Source: Sabellastarte sp. h YS-2021
Lineage: Eukaryota > Annelida > Polychaeta > Sabellida > Sabellidae
Assembly (NCBI GenBank): GCA_964017235.1
Contig: OZ024935.1
Coordinates: 33,459,596-33,523,595 of the forward strand
DNA length: 64,000 nt
Direction: 5' to 3'
Part shown: positions 11,612 to 21,971 of the stretch, piece after piece
Layout: every line of letters begins with the position of its first letter
Numbering within the stretch: position 1 is the first letter of the stretch
Position numbers and translations under genes: made by a program
The notes under the pieces: generated by a model
The model's input: only the letters and a program-made list of their open reading frames with translations
Databases searched by the model: none
What the model was told of the DNA's origin: nothing

Positions 11612-12514
11612 CTAGATGGGGAACAGACAAAAGCCCCCCGACAAAAGCCCCCACCCCCGACACAACCCCCCACCTCCTTTTTTTAAAAAGGTAGGACATA
11701 AGCCCCCCTTAAAGATGAGGGAGGAGTGCAAAAGCCCCCTCATTTTAAGAGGGGTGGGGCAAAAGCTTCCCCCCCTTATATTTTTTAAACACTAGTCACT
11801 TTATTTTTTTTTCATTTAAGGGATGCTAGATTTCCAAAAATGTCATTTGTGATACTTATATAAGTTAGATGGAAAAAAACTGTTTTTAATACATGATGAA
11901 CAAACAATTTCATGATGATCAAAAGCCTCCCTGCTATTTTTTAAACACTATTGTCACTTTTAATTTTTTTTTCATCTAAGAAATGGTAGATTTCCAGACA
12001 TGTCATTTGAGATACTAATATAAATTAGATGCAAAAACAAATTGTTTTTAATCATTACAATTTACACTAATATTGCATATGTACACATATGTATGTATAT
12101 GTATATTCCCCCCATTTTAGTTAACTGTATTGTAATTGCCCCTCTTTAACATGTGAATGAACCCCCCTTTCAAGTCTTCTTGTACAAAGGCCAAAGGCTT
12201 TGATGTATCTTAAAAAGGTGATTCTGTTAGGTAAGGTTAAGGCATCTTAATCTGGTAAGATTGTAATCCATGGTACCACATTTAGAAAGACCTGTGAGAA
12301 AGTGATTGAAGAATCTTTAAGTGATATTTATTTTGCTTAATTACAACCTGATTACTTATATTTCCTAATACCAATTATTTATTTCTTTTATTGGAAGGGG
12401 GGGCTTTGTTCCTACCAAAGGAGGGGGCTTAAGTCCTATGGTGGAGGGGCCATTGGCCGAGGGGGCTTTTGCACTCCTTAGGCAAACCAGGGGGGCTTTT
12501 ACATTTCTTACCGG
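11612..12514. mobile_element. Foldback element with arms of a ggggggcttttgt phrase
   Basis: The left arm (11,612-11,780) repeats caaaagccccc phrases; the right arm (12,395-12,514) repeats the complementary gggggcttttg phrase. Inner arm words gaggagtgcaaaagccccct and agggggcttttgcactcctt pair across about 750 bp. The core holds a direct duplication of about 147 bp (11,788-11,885 and 11,935-12,040; tattttttaaacactag). No coding sequence. Confidence 0.68.
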
Positions 12515-12559
12515 AATATTTTGTAGCTTGTACTGTTCCACCTACTCCAGGTACTGCCT

Positions 12560-13960
12560 TACAACAAAAACTTAAAACTAATCTCGAGAAGTCCCTGGGA
12601 TGTCACTTTGCAGATTGAACAAAAGATGGGTGCCTTTCAGGCCAGTATATTAGAAGCTATGAAAAATCTTTGCGAAGATTTCCAAAAATCTTTGCAAAAA
12701 TCTACTCAAGTAGGGGTGGATCAGACTCCTGCTTCGGCTTCTAAACCAGGCCCATCTCATACTAAAAATCTGGTCCCCTCCAGCCCCCCCCCCCCCCCCC
12801 CCCCCCAGCCCCCCCACCCCACCCCCGCCCCACGGGTACTAATGTAGTCGAGTCGATGGACATTGATTATGGCCCAGCTTTACCTCCACATCTCGACTCG
12901 TATGACAGTCGGGACAGTCAAGGACACCTCGGGTAAACAACTGAGTTCGGTCAAGGAACCCTCAAGGTTACCCTCAACCTTACCTAAAATGTCTTCTCTC
13001 CCTCATAAACAATATGTTGTAGCCCTGAGCTCTGACTCAGACCACTACTCTGAGCAATCTGAAGACTCTCGACCTGCCCCAAGCAGGCCTAAAAAGCACT
13101 CAGACAAATCCAAACACAAATCTAGGTCCAGATATCTATCTTCTTCTTCAGGGGAGGACCAGCCCCCTGAAGTTAGGCATAGGTCTTCAAGGCCCTCCAA
13201 GAGGTCTTACCCTGATCAAGACCATCCACAACATGACCCTGATCCTCCTTATTACAGGGAAGTAGCTCTGTCTGACATCCCATCTCAGTATGCAGAGGAG
13301 GTGGATACTTTTAGGCGTATCCTTAAACTCCCTGACCCTAGGGGGTCTTTACCAAGGTCATCTACAGCAGTGATGGGACTTGATGATGAGAAAGGTAGAC
13401 AGGAGCTCAGGCCAAGAGGCCCTTCCTCTATGCTGCCTCTGAATTCAATCATCAAGGATGCTTTTGATAAGTTTGACCAGGACTTCCAGGCAGCAAATTT
13501 GCCTGAGGGTAAACATATCAAAGCTCCTCCATCCACTGCCAAGTGGTATAAGGTGGGACAACCTTGTGATGAAGACAAGATGAAAGAGCTTAACACAGAC
13601 TTCGCACCCCTATGGGCAAGGTTACCCTCGCAATTCTTAAGGAGTTGGAACATCAAGCGAGGCAGAATATCTCCACACTTAACTTCGCCACTACCTTTGC
13701 CAAGACTTCTTCTTCCTGCAACTCCACACTGGAGAAGTGCCAGCATAGTCTTAAGGCGACCTTTAAGAAGGTAAAATCACAGATTAGAGGAGGTGCTGAT
13801 CCTCAAAAGTCAGCAAAGCGTGGACACAAAGAAGCCTGTGAGTATCTGGATGTACGTTCTGCCATTTCTCTCAAGGCCAAACTTGGTCAGATTTCCTCTA
13901 ATTGTGTGAGAGTACAAGGCCCTTCAAAAAGACCAAGGCCTGGCCGATTGTATCTAGTCT
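12560..13960 (+). pseudogene. Gag-like frame of outer DIRS element
   Basis: A predicted helical segment (MGAFQASILEAMKNLCEDF) precedes a run of C residues at about 12,786-12,806 that encodes polyproline and probably causes frame slippage. Then come an acidic Ser/Asp stretch (LSSDSDHYSEQSEDS), a basic Ser/Lys/Arg region, and a conserved-looking segment (AFDKFDQDFQAANLPEGKH, STAKWYKVGQP). The same WYKV/WYGV block is found in the inner element at about 19,850, which supports the Gag assignment. A frame change occurs near 13,620. Confidence 0.65.
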
Positions 13961-15220
13961 CTTCTGTTAAAGAATGTTATCGAAAGGGTAGAGAATGTAA
14001 AATATCTCGGGTTTTACAGTTGCCTGTTTCCAGTACCCAAGCCTCACTAAAGGTGGAGGCCAGTAATAGACTTAAGCAGGCTCAACACTTTTCTACAAAT
14101 AGAAAAGTTCAAAATGGAAACACCAGAGTCCATCAGGACCTCCCTGGTTCCAGGGGAATGGGTATCATCAATAGATCTATCGGACGCTTACCTTCATATC
14201 CCCATCTACCCAAACTCAAGGAAATACCTAAGGATTTGCCACAGGTCTCAGGTGTTCCAGTTCACCTCCCTTCCCTTCGGACTGGCCACAGCCCCCCAGG
14301 TCTTTACCATGATCGTAAAGGAAGTCAAGCTCATGGCCCTCTCCAGAGGGCTCAGACTTCACCAATACCTGGACGACTGGCTGATCAGGTCCCAGTCTCA
14401 GGAGGAAGCCCCAGTGAACACTCAGGCAGTGGTAGACCTAACCCAGTCCTTGGGGTGGATCATAAATCAGGAAAAATCAGAACTAAAACCCACGCAGGTG
14501 TTTTCGTTCGTGGGCTACGAATACCATCTAGATTCAGCCCTTGTAAAACCCCCTCAGGAGAGATGCTCAAACTTCAGGATTTGATCCTACGACTCAAGTC
14601 AAAACATGTTTTGACTGCAAGATGTTTGATGTCGCTAATTGGGTTGCTTGCCTCAACGGAGAAGATGGTCCCGGGACGCCTTCACATGAGGCCCTTTCAG
14701 TTTCATCTCAAGGAGCACTGGAGATATCCTCAGTTGCTGGACAACCTCCTTCCTTGGACAAATGCCATCTCTGCACACCTAGACTGGTGGCAGAATCCTG
14801 CAAACGTGATGAAAGGCGCAGACCTTCATTCCAAAGACCACAGTATCCAACTCTTTACAGACGCCTCAAATGAAGGTTGGGGCACTCACTTAGATCAAAG
14901 TTCTACCAGGGGTCTGTGGTCAAGTCAGGAAAAAAGGCTACACATAAATGTTCTAGAGTTGAAGGCGGTTTCACTGGCCCTTCAACATTTCATGGACCAG
15001 TGCCAGAACCAAACAGTGCTAGTTGCAACGGACAACTCAACTGTGGTAGCCTACATAAACAAACAAAGAGGAACTCACTCAGCGGAAATGTGTGCTCTCC
15101 TGTGGAAGATCATGATATGGTGCCATCACTGTCACATAACCTTGAAAGCCAGGCACATTCCAGGGTACCTGAATGTGATGGCTGACCTTCTGCCTCAATC
15201 GAATCAAGTGCAGTCAACAG
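13960..15220 (+). pseudogene. RT-RNase H of outer DIRS element
   Basis: RT frame runs from about 13,980 (LGFYSCLFPVPKP) with an in-frame TAA at about 14,049, then RWRPVIDLSRLN, METPESIRTSLVPGEWVSS, SLPFGLATAP and the YLDD box at 14366-14377. A frameshift near 14,560 leads into the connection and RNase H (MSLIGLLASTEK, LFTDASNEGWGTHL, INVLELKAVSLAL, VATDNSTVVAYIN), open to the insertion point at 15,221. The four RNase H acidic positions look intact. The frame at -1 relative to RT is also open over the whole RT. Confidence 0.85.
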
Positions 15221-15223
15221 AAT

Positions 15224-15445
15224 TGCAAATTTAATAAGTAAATTAAATTTTTATAAGTTAATACCCTATCCAATGGACAATAGCTTATCCGGTCAGCGCA
15301 GACCGGCCCGCCAAACATCAGAAAAAGACGTCCTGTGTTTCCACTGGCTAGGCCGGTCCAGTACTGTGCACTCCCCAGATGGCGTGTCATACTTCCTTCC
15401 TGTCTAGACAGCGTGACGTCATAGCATCTTTTTTGTTGTCTAAAC
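15224..15445 (-). repeat. Right inverted terminal repeat of inner DIRS
   Basis: Its outer 35 bases (tgcaaatttaataagtaaat onward) are unique to this end. From ctatccaatggacaatagct inward it matches the reverse complement of 21,210-21,385. It contains a palindromic TGACGTCA (15414-15421). It also pairs with the internal complementary region next to it. Confidence 0.9.
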
Positions 15446-15489
15446 TTATTAAACCCCTAGTAGACTGATAGCGGGGTCGGTGGGAGGGT

Positions 15490-15600
15490 CTTGTGTGTCC
15501 ATTGGATAGGGTATTAACTTATAAAAATTTAATTTACTTATTAAATTTGCAATTTTATTGCATTAATACATCCTATCCAATGGACAATAGCTGAATAACT
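15490..15600 (-). repeat. Internal complementary region (ICR) of inner DIRS
   Basis: Holds, back to back, the reverse complements of the outermost bases of the right end (ccattggatagggtattaac to aaatttgc) and of the left end (attttattgcattaatacat to caatggacaatag). This is the DIRS1-type template thought to guide joining of the two ends into a circle. The joined junction it predicts has AAT in the middle, the same triplet found at both chromosomal borders. Confidence 0.9.
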
Positions 15601-15601
15601 A

Positions 15602-15898
15602 TCGCTTGGTAGGCGGGTAAGTTACTAGGGACTTAGATGAACTCATAAACTAAACTAACAGCTTTTCAGGCCTGGGTCGACCCTGAGGTCAGGAAACCCT
15701 TAAAGCTGTAGTCGGTCAACAGATACCGGTTAACCGGTCCAACCGACTTACCCCCCCCCCTTTTTTTACAGACCTGCTCTGAGGTAGGGGAACAGAGGGC
15801 TGAGTTCAGTCCCTTGAGAAGAAATAAACCTCCCGAAGGAAGCACATTTGAGGTTTTTTTTTTTGCTTAACTGTATGTACACTATTCACAATTCTCCT
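15602..15898. other. 3' non-coding part of inner DIRS between recombinase stop and ICR
   Basis: Contains ggcctgggtcgaccctgagg, oligo-C and oligo-T runs. A matching segment occurs in the second copy (37,620-37,930). No coding sequence. Confidence 0.7.
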
Positions 15899-16347
15899 CT
15901 AGGTCCTAGGTTGTTGGTGGATCTGCTGAGCAGCCACCACAGGACCTAAATGGAAGAGCTCTGAATCAGTCCAGGCCACATCCTTCAGATAAAACTGTGT
16001 GAAAGTATTATGGGATTTCCAGTGGCAAGCTGACAAGATCTGCTCTAAGGAAACTCCCGACTGAAGGCCTTAGAGGCAGCAAAGGCCCTGACATCATGAG
16101 CTTTAACTTGATGCAGGGTGTGGGCTTGATGATCAGAGAGCTCATAGCATAGGATCACAGTCTGCTTGATCCATGAGGAGATAGTGTCTTTGTCGAAGCC
16201 TTTCTTGAAGGAGACAAAGACTAGCTCCTTGTGTTGCCTGAGGTCTGAAGTCCTGTCCAAATAGTAGCGCAAGGCTCTGACTGGACAAAGGGATCTGTCA
16301 GACTTGAGGGATTTATCCAGAGTAGGAGCCAGGGCTGGTATGACCAC
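15899..16347 (-). pseudogene. Tyrosine recombinase C-terminus of inner DIRS
   Basis: Continues the recombinase after the 16,340 frameshift: SLCPVRALRYYLDRTSDL, then KAHDVRAFAAS with both His and Arg of the H-x-x-R box. A second frameshift near 16,058 is followed by SGVSLEQILSACHWKSHNT, FTQFYLKDV (Tyr nucleophile) and a TAG at 15899-15901. All catalytic residues survive, split over three frames. Confidence 0.87.
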
Positions 16348-18866
16348 TGGGCTACACTCTCTGGACCCTCTTTGGCCAGCTGATTCTTGGAAAGAAAGCT
16401 GGGAGATGGAAACAGGGACACCTTAGACCAAGCGGATTGGTGTCGGATGTTCTTGTGCTGCCATGCATGGATCTCACTCCTTCTTTTGCCAGAGCCCAGG
16501 GCCAAAAGGAAGACAGTTTTGAAGGTCAGATGCTTCAGGGATGCCTCCCTAAGGGGTTCGAAAGGAGACTTTGTCAGCTGGTGTAGTACCAGGGAGAGGT
16601 TCCAGGAGGGTATTCCCCTCCGCCCTTTGGGTCTATCTCTGTGGAAACTTTCCAAGAGACGAGTGAGATTATCATCTTTGCTGATATTGACTGTAGTATT
16701 ACCTAGTTTATCAGCAATGGCAGACCTGTATCCATCAATGGTGCTGGGCTGTAACTTCTTGTCCTCAAAGAGGTACATTAGGAAGTCAGCCACCGACTTT
16801 ACAGGTGGTGACCTGAAGTCCACCTGATTAGTGACGCACCACTTTGTAAAAATGGCCCACTTTGCCTCATAGACTGATCTGGTAGATCTTCTTTGAGGAG
16901 CCTCAATTCTTGCTGCCACTGTCTCAGAGAAGCCCTGTTCTTTGATTTTTGTGGCTCTAGGAGCCAGGCATGGAGATTTAGATTTGCCAGATTTCTGTGA
17001 GGGATCTGATTGAAGGGCTGTGTCAACAGATTGGGCAGGTTGGACAGGCTGAGAGGGACCTGGCTGGACATGGTCACCAAGTCCCAAAACTAAGGCATGT
17101 TGGGCCACCCCGGGGCAATCAGAATGACTCTCTTGCATGGGGAGTCCAGTAGCTTCTCCACCACTTTGCCCAATATGACGGTCGGTAGGAAGGTGTATGC
17201 GTCCAGATCCTCCAATGGCAGAGTAAGTGCATCCACTGCTACATCCAGGGAGTCTGGTACTGGAGAGACAAACTGAGGTAACTTGTGGTTGAACCTCGTG
17301 GCAAATAGATCTACTTGAGGCAGGTGCCATTGGTTGCATATTTGTTGAAAAACTTCCGGAAGGAGGGACCATTCTGTTTGGATGGTCTGACCCAGCCTGG
17401 ATAACTTGTCCGCTATCACATTTAAACAGCCTGAGATGTGTCGAGCTTTTAGAGTCACTTGTCGCTAGGAGCACCAGGTCAAGATTCTCCATAGTAGGGC
17501 ACATAGTGGACCCGACCTCATTCCCCCTTCCTTGTTTATGTAGGCTACCACTGTAGTATTGTCGGTTGCTACCAGAACTATTTTGTCTACACAGAGATTT
17601 TGGAACTCTTTTAAAGCTAGAAACACTGCTTTTAGTTCCAGGTAGTTTATGTGCAGCTTGCTTTCCGGCACCGACCAGGACCCTCTTGCAGTGAACTCGT
17701 TTAAGTGAGCACCCCATCCTTCTTTTGATGCATCTGTAAAAATTTGCAGAGCATGTTTTACTGGGTGTAATGGTTGGCCCTGAAGCACATTGTCTTCCTC
17801 TAGCCACCATTGTAAGTGAGGGTGCAGAGACCTTGGTAGAGGGATAATCTTCTCTAGAGATCCTGGTACCCTCCAATTGTTTTTGAGATGCCACCGTATG
17901 GGTCTCATGTGTAGTCGGCCGAGGTGAACCTGTTTTTCTGTGGCTGTTAATAGACCTATCAAGGACATGAACTGCCGGGCCGGACAGGCCGGTAGTAATA
18001 AAAGTGCTTGTATCTTGTCCTGAAGGCTTTGCCACCGGTCCGGAGTCGGTCTGACCCGGCCGGACCTGAGATCGAACTGGTAGCCTACAAAGTCGAATAC
18101 CTGTTTGGGCTCCAGCTCTGATTTCTCTAAATTCACCAGCCAACCTAGGTCCTGGCACATTTTGACCAGGATTTGGGTATGTTGGAGACAAATGTGCTGG
18201 GATCTGGCTCTCACCAACCAGTCGTCTAGGTACTGATGGATCCTTATACCCCTGTGCATGGCCATCAGTTTCACCTCTTTTGCTAATACAGTGAACTCCA
18301 TGGGCGCTGTGGACAGTGCCTTGAATTGATAAGTCCGGCCCTGGATATGGAATCTTAGATATTTCCTCGATTGTTCCTGTATGGGAATGCGGAAGTAGGC
18401 ATCTTTGAAATCTACTGAGGTGACCCACTCCCCCTGCTGGAGGGATGTTCTGATGGTTTCCGGTGTCTCCATTTTGAATTTCTCCACCTTGAGAAAAAGG
18501 TTTAGGTTGCTTAGGTCCAGTATTGGCCTCCATTTGTTGTTGGGCTTTGGGACTAGAAATAGTCGATTGAAGAACCCCAGAGATGTTTGATTGTGGACCA
18601 ATTCTACTGCATTTTTGTCTATAAGCTAATGTAATGCCTCCAACAGGTAGCTGTTCCTGTGGGGATTGACATAACAGCTTACGACAGTCGGAGACCTTGT
18701 AAGAGTTGGCCGTGTCCGGAAAGGAAGGGTGTAACCCTCTCTCAAGATTTGAACTATTTTCGGACCGGCCCCTAGCTCCAGCCAAGTTTGCCAAAAGTTT
18801 TGATGTCTGGACCCTACAGGTAGAGTTTTTGCAACAGGAGGGACATTGACCACAGGTTGGACACAA
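16221..18866 (-). pseudogene. 882-codon open frame: Cys-rich start, overlaps RT/RNase H/MT, ends in tyrosine recombinase
   Basis: One frame is open for 2,646 bases. Just upstream and at its start it encodes a Cys-rich region (HCCKFKCCKPCSFC, CPTCGQCPSCC), a likely zinc-binding Gag or linker part. It then runs at -1 over the RT-RNase H-MT frame with no stop, and from about 17,000 becomes the recombinase: EQGFSETVAARIEAPQRRS, KLQPSTIDGYRSAIADKL, GSGKRRSEIHAW (Arg I). Near 16,340 a one-base deletion shifts the frame, and the recombinase continues at 15899-16347. DIRS1 also has its recombinase in a frame overlapping RT. Confidence 0.8.
17090..18840 (-). pseudogene. RT-RNase H-methyltransferase of inner DIRS
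   Basis: RT N-terminus LPVGSRHQNFWQTWLELG from about 18,810, TAG at about 18,625, then GFFNRLFLVPKPNNKWRPIL, VTSVDFKDAYFRIPI, YLDD at 18221-18232, RNase H with LQIFTDASKEGWGAHL and VATDNTTVVAYIN, TAG at about 17,462, then methyltransferase-region blocks VDLFATRFNHKLPQFVSP and VILIAPGWPNMP with a third TAG at about 17,088 where relatives have Trp. The conserved LPFGLSTAP loop is shortened to ALSTAP, an in-frame 12-base loss. Inactive. Confidence 0.87.
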
Positions 18867-19144
18867 GACAACTGAGTGACAGAAGAAGCACCTTTGACAG
18901 ATTTTAATGTATGATCTCTGTTTTTTACATCTGCTAAGCCAGGACTTATTCCTTTCCTTTGTGGATGCCCGGTTGCAGAAAGAGCATGGTTTACAACATT
19001 TAAATTTACAACAGTGTCTTGAAAAGTCAATGTTTCTTTCTGAGTGCTCCCAGCCGTGCCTGTAAACTTGTTACCCAGTAATTGTCATTTATACGGCTGC
19101 TGGCCCTTGGCTGGTCGTGAGGAATACTGGTGTTTTCCCTTCCC

Positions 19145-21090
19145 TCATCTGTGCTGGCTTTGAGAGGAGATGTTTTTCCAGGCCGGTCGGTCCTGTTTTT
19201 TAGGGTCAGACTTCCTATCCTGTCTCTCATAGGGGTGATATCTGCCCTTCTTGTAAACCGACCCAGAGCGATTTCTGTCAAAATTAGCAATATCCTCCTC
19301 TGCTTGTTTGATAACTGAGTCCGGGAACAATGTATCTAACTCTAGTGGGGCCGATCTTAGTGCATTCAAGGTGTCCGCCTTCACTCCAGCTTTGAGATAG
19401 GATAAATAAGAGTCCCATCTTAACAGAGTGGTATTGGCCATATTGACAAACACAAAATCCGTTAGGTGTTCCATAGCCTTGGCCATGGCTTGACAGACAC
19501 TGGAGTTGAAGTCTAACAGGAATTGGAAGTTCATCTGTAGCAGCCGACACCTTGCTTGCTGCTTTGCCCTTGGATTCAGTCCAGATGGTACGGAGTTGAG
19601 TGTGCATGTTCTGTTGGACTTTAAGTAAACAGTGGTTTTAAACCAGCAGCTTGGTTACATATTATGGATGATTCCCGGGCCGACCTCTCCCACTTTCTTA
19701 GATTTTGCTGGAAAGTGGTGGGTCTGGAAAGTGGTGGGTTTGAAGCAATGCCAGCTTGACGCGCTATTCTAAGATAGGTGCTGTTGATACGGTATTCCAA
19801 GATTTTACTGTGGAGCCAGAGTCCTTCTTGGTTTCAGAGTGCACACCATACCACTTACTCTGGGATTTGGCCGGACGGACCAATTGATCCCACTGAAGAG
19901 TTCCTGCCTCAGTAGTACGTGAGGGATAGCCCTGTACAAGTGTAATATTGAGTTTAGAAAGTTTGTTGCAGAGCCACTCGTCCATGGGGAGGTTGACGGA
20001 TACCTTGCCAGGAGTTTGAAGTGTCGGTCCGGCAAAAGGGTTATCATCTGAAGTCTTGGTGCCGGAATCAACGTCCGGAACATGAGACCACCCCATGTAA
20101 GACCGAATTCCCCTCATGGTTTCTCTGTAAGATTGTTCTTCAGAGAGGCATTGGTCGGGGTCGGTGAAAGACACTTCATGGTCATCAGACAACTCACCCT
20201 CTTCCGGGTACAGATCAACTGGAGGTCTATCCGAAATAACACTTTCAGAGTCTGAGTCACTGGACGAGCTTTCCCTTCTGGTAGAATCAAAGGCAGCAGA
20301 AAACGACCTCTTAGCAGGCTGAGTAGAAATCACTGAGATTTATGGTCGGTGAGAAGGTTGAGAATAGTCAGAACCGGCCTTAGATGCAATGGTGACCTCA
20401 ACAGGGTCGGTAGCCGGTGACACAGAGGTAGTAGGTCGGTGTGACGGCTGTGAAGATGAAGAAGGCTTCAGAAAGGGCTCAGAGCTGATAACGTTGGCCG
20501 GTGGAGCATGAGCGGGGATGACCTTGACAGCACTGAAGGTAGGTTCCCGGTCTAATGTTTTGGCCAACAATAATGCCTCCAACCGATTGAAACGATCCGA
20601 CCATTTTTGCTCCATAAGTTCAAATTTCTGGTTGGTGGATTCAGTAGATGGTCGGTGAGATGACTTGACCGACTTATCCGGCTTTTTGGAGGTAGAAGCT
20701 TTCTTTTCCTTCTTCTCTTCTTTCTTCCTCTTCTCAACTGGCTTATCACTCAAATCAGGAGGCCCGACAGGGCTCTGACCATCCACTACCCCCATTACCG
20801 TCACCAAGGACGGGTCTACAAGGGTGGGACTGAGTGTTATCAGTAACAGGATTCTTAGATGGGGTTGAAGACTTCATATCCCGCTTCTCCTTCTTTAGTT
20901 TATAAGATGGCGTAGATAACTGTGCCAATTGTTCCGGGGTGAGCGCATTACAATGACAACTTGCCCCTTCCTTTTCTACACAAGGGTCCTTCCCCTTCTT
21001 TTTATCACGACAGCGTGCACAAACTGTGTGGGGGTCAAACCCCGCCATCATGTTGCCACAACCACCCCTACGTTGACTGGGAGAAGACAT
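19145..21090 (-). pseudogene. Gag of inner DIRS element, broken
   Basis: Begins MSSPSQRRGGCGNM and contains a DIRS-type Cys motif (DPHTVCARCRDKKKGKDPC, then CHCN). A frameshift at about 20,810 leads to a Lys/Glu-rich region (EKRKKEEKKEKKASTSKK), a TAA at about 20,339 interrupts it, then an acidic Ser/Asp stretch (SSSSDSDSESVISD), LPMDEWLCNKLSKLN and KWYGVHSE follow, with a stop near 19,764. After that MNFQFLLDFNSSVCQAM to DRPAWKN resumes in another frame. Capsid-like assembly role is inferred from family. Confidence 0.75.
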
Positions 21091-21209
21091 AGTGAGCTAT
21101 AAGTCTTCTAGAATCCAATGATCAAATAAAGAAATGAAATTTACAAACGTTCAGATAAAAAACTTGAAATTAATATTCACTGAAAAAATCTGTGCACCAT
21201 GTACATGCG

Positions 21210-21405
21210 CCAAACGAAAAAGATGCTATGACGTCACGCTGTCTAGACAGGAAGGAGGTACGACATGCCATCTGGCGAGTGCACACTACTGGACCGGCCT
21301 AGCCGGTGGAAACACAGGACGTCTTTTTCTGACGTTTGGCGGTCCGGTCTGCGCTGACCGGATAAGCTATTGTCCATTGGATAGGATGTATTAACGCAAT
21401 AAAAT
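21210..21405 (-). repeat. Left inverted terminal repeat of inner DIRS
   Basis: 5' end of the element on the minus strand. Its outer bases attttattgcgttaatacat are unique to this end; further in it matches the right repeat. It carries TGACGTCA at 21229-21236, a CREB/ATF-type palindrome that could serve transcription of the element (inference). Confidence 0.9.
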
Positions 21406-21971
21406 GGTCACTACATCCACAGGTGTTCAAACAGATTTGCCAAAGGTGGTTCACTCCTCATGTAGACTTATTTGTCACTCATCTGAACCACAAGCTTCCA
21501 CTGTACGTGTCTCCAATCCCAGATCCAAATGCTTGGGACATAGATGCTCTGAACATAAACTGTACGGGTCTCACTGCTTATGCTTACCCTCCAACGGCTC
21601 TCCTTCACAGGGTGATCCAAAAAATCAGACAATGCCATTGCCTGATCATTCTAATAGCCCCAGGCTGGCCAGAGATGCCCTGGCTTTGGGACCTAGTACA
21701 GTTCTCCACGGAGGTCCCACTGCAATTCCCAGTGTCAACAACACTACTCAAACAGTCCCACAATTACGTGTTCCACAGCAATCCACAACATCTCAACCTC
21801 CACGCCTGGTGTCTAGGAGTGGACAGCACCAAGAACAAGGCTTCTCTGTGGAGGTGGCAGAGAGAATTGCTGCCCCTCAATGGTCATCAACAAGGACCAT
21901 CTACAAATCAAAGTAGGCCCTATTTGAAAAATGGTGCAGAGAAAATTCGGTGGACTTCTCTCCATCTGTGA
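21406..21971 (+). pseudogene. Dam-like methyltransferase region of outer DIRS element
   Basis: Continues the RT-RNase H frame exactly where it was cut: WSLHPQVFKQICQRW, VDLFVTHLNHKLPLYVSP, then LIILIAPGWPEMPWLWDL. DIRS elements carry a Dam-type N6-adenine methyltransferase domain here (family knowledge). The region overlaps the recombinase frame, which is open at -1 above it. Confidence 0.75.

Larger units (their letters stand above)
15224..21405 (-). mobile_element. DIRS retrotransposon, nested inner element (6.18 kb)
   Basis: Full-length minus-strand element with inverted terminal repeats at both ends, an internal complementary region, and Gag, Cys-rich region, RT-RNase H-methyltransferase and tyrosine recombinase. 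It sits in the outer element's coding sequence with AAT at each border (15221-15223 and 21403-21405) and no other target duplication, as expected for recombinase-mediated insertion of a circle. All coding parts show stops or frameshifts. Confidence 0.93.

Noticed and set aside
12785..12840. Polyproline protein segment as a functional domain
   Set aside because: It is encoded by a homopolymer C run that is prone to slippage and sequencing error; reading frame there is uncertain.
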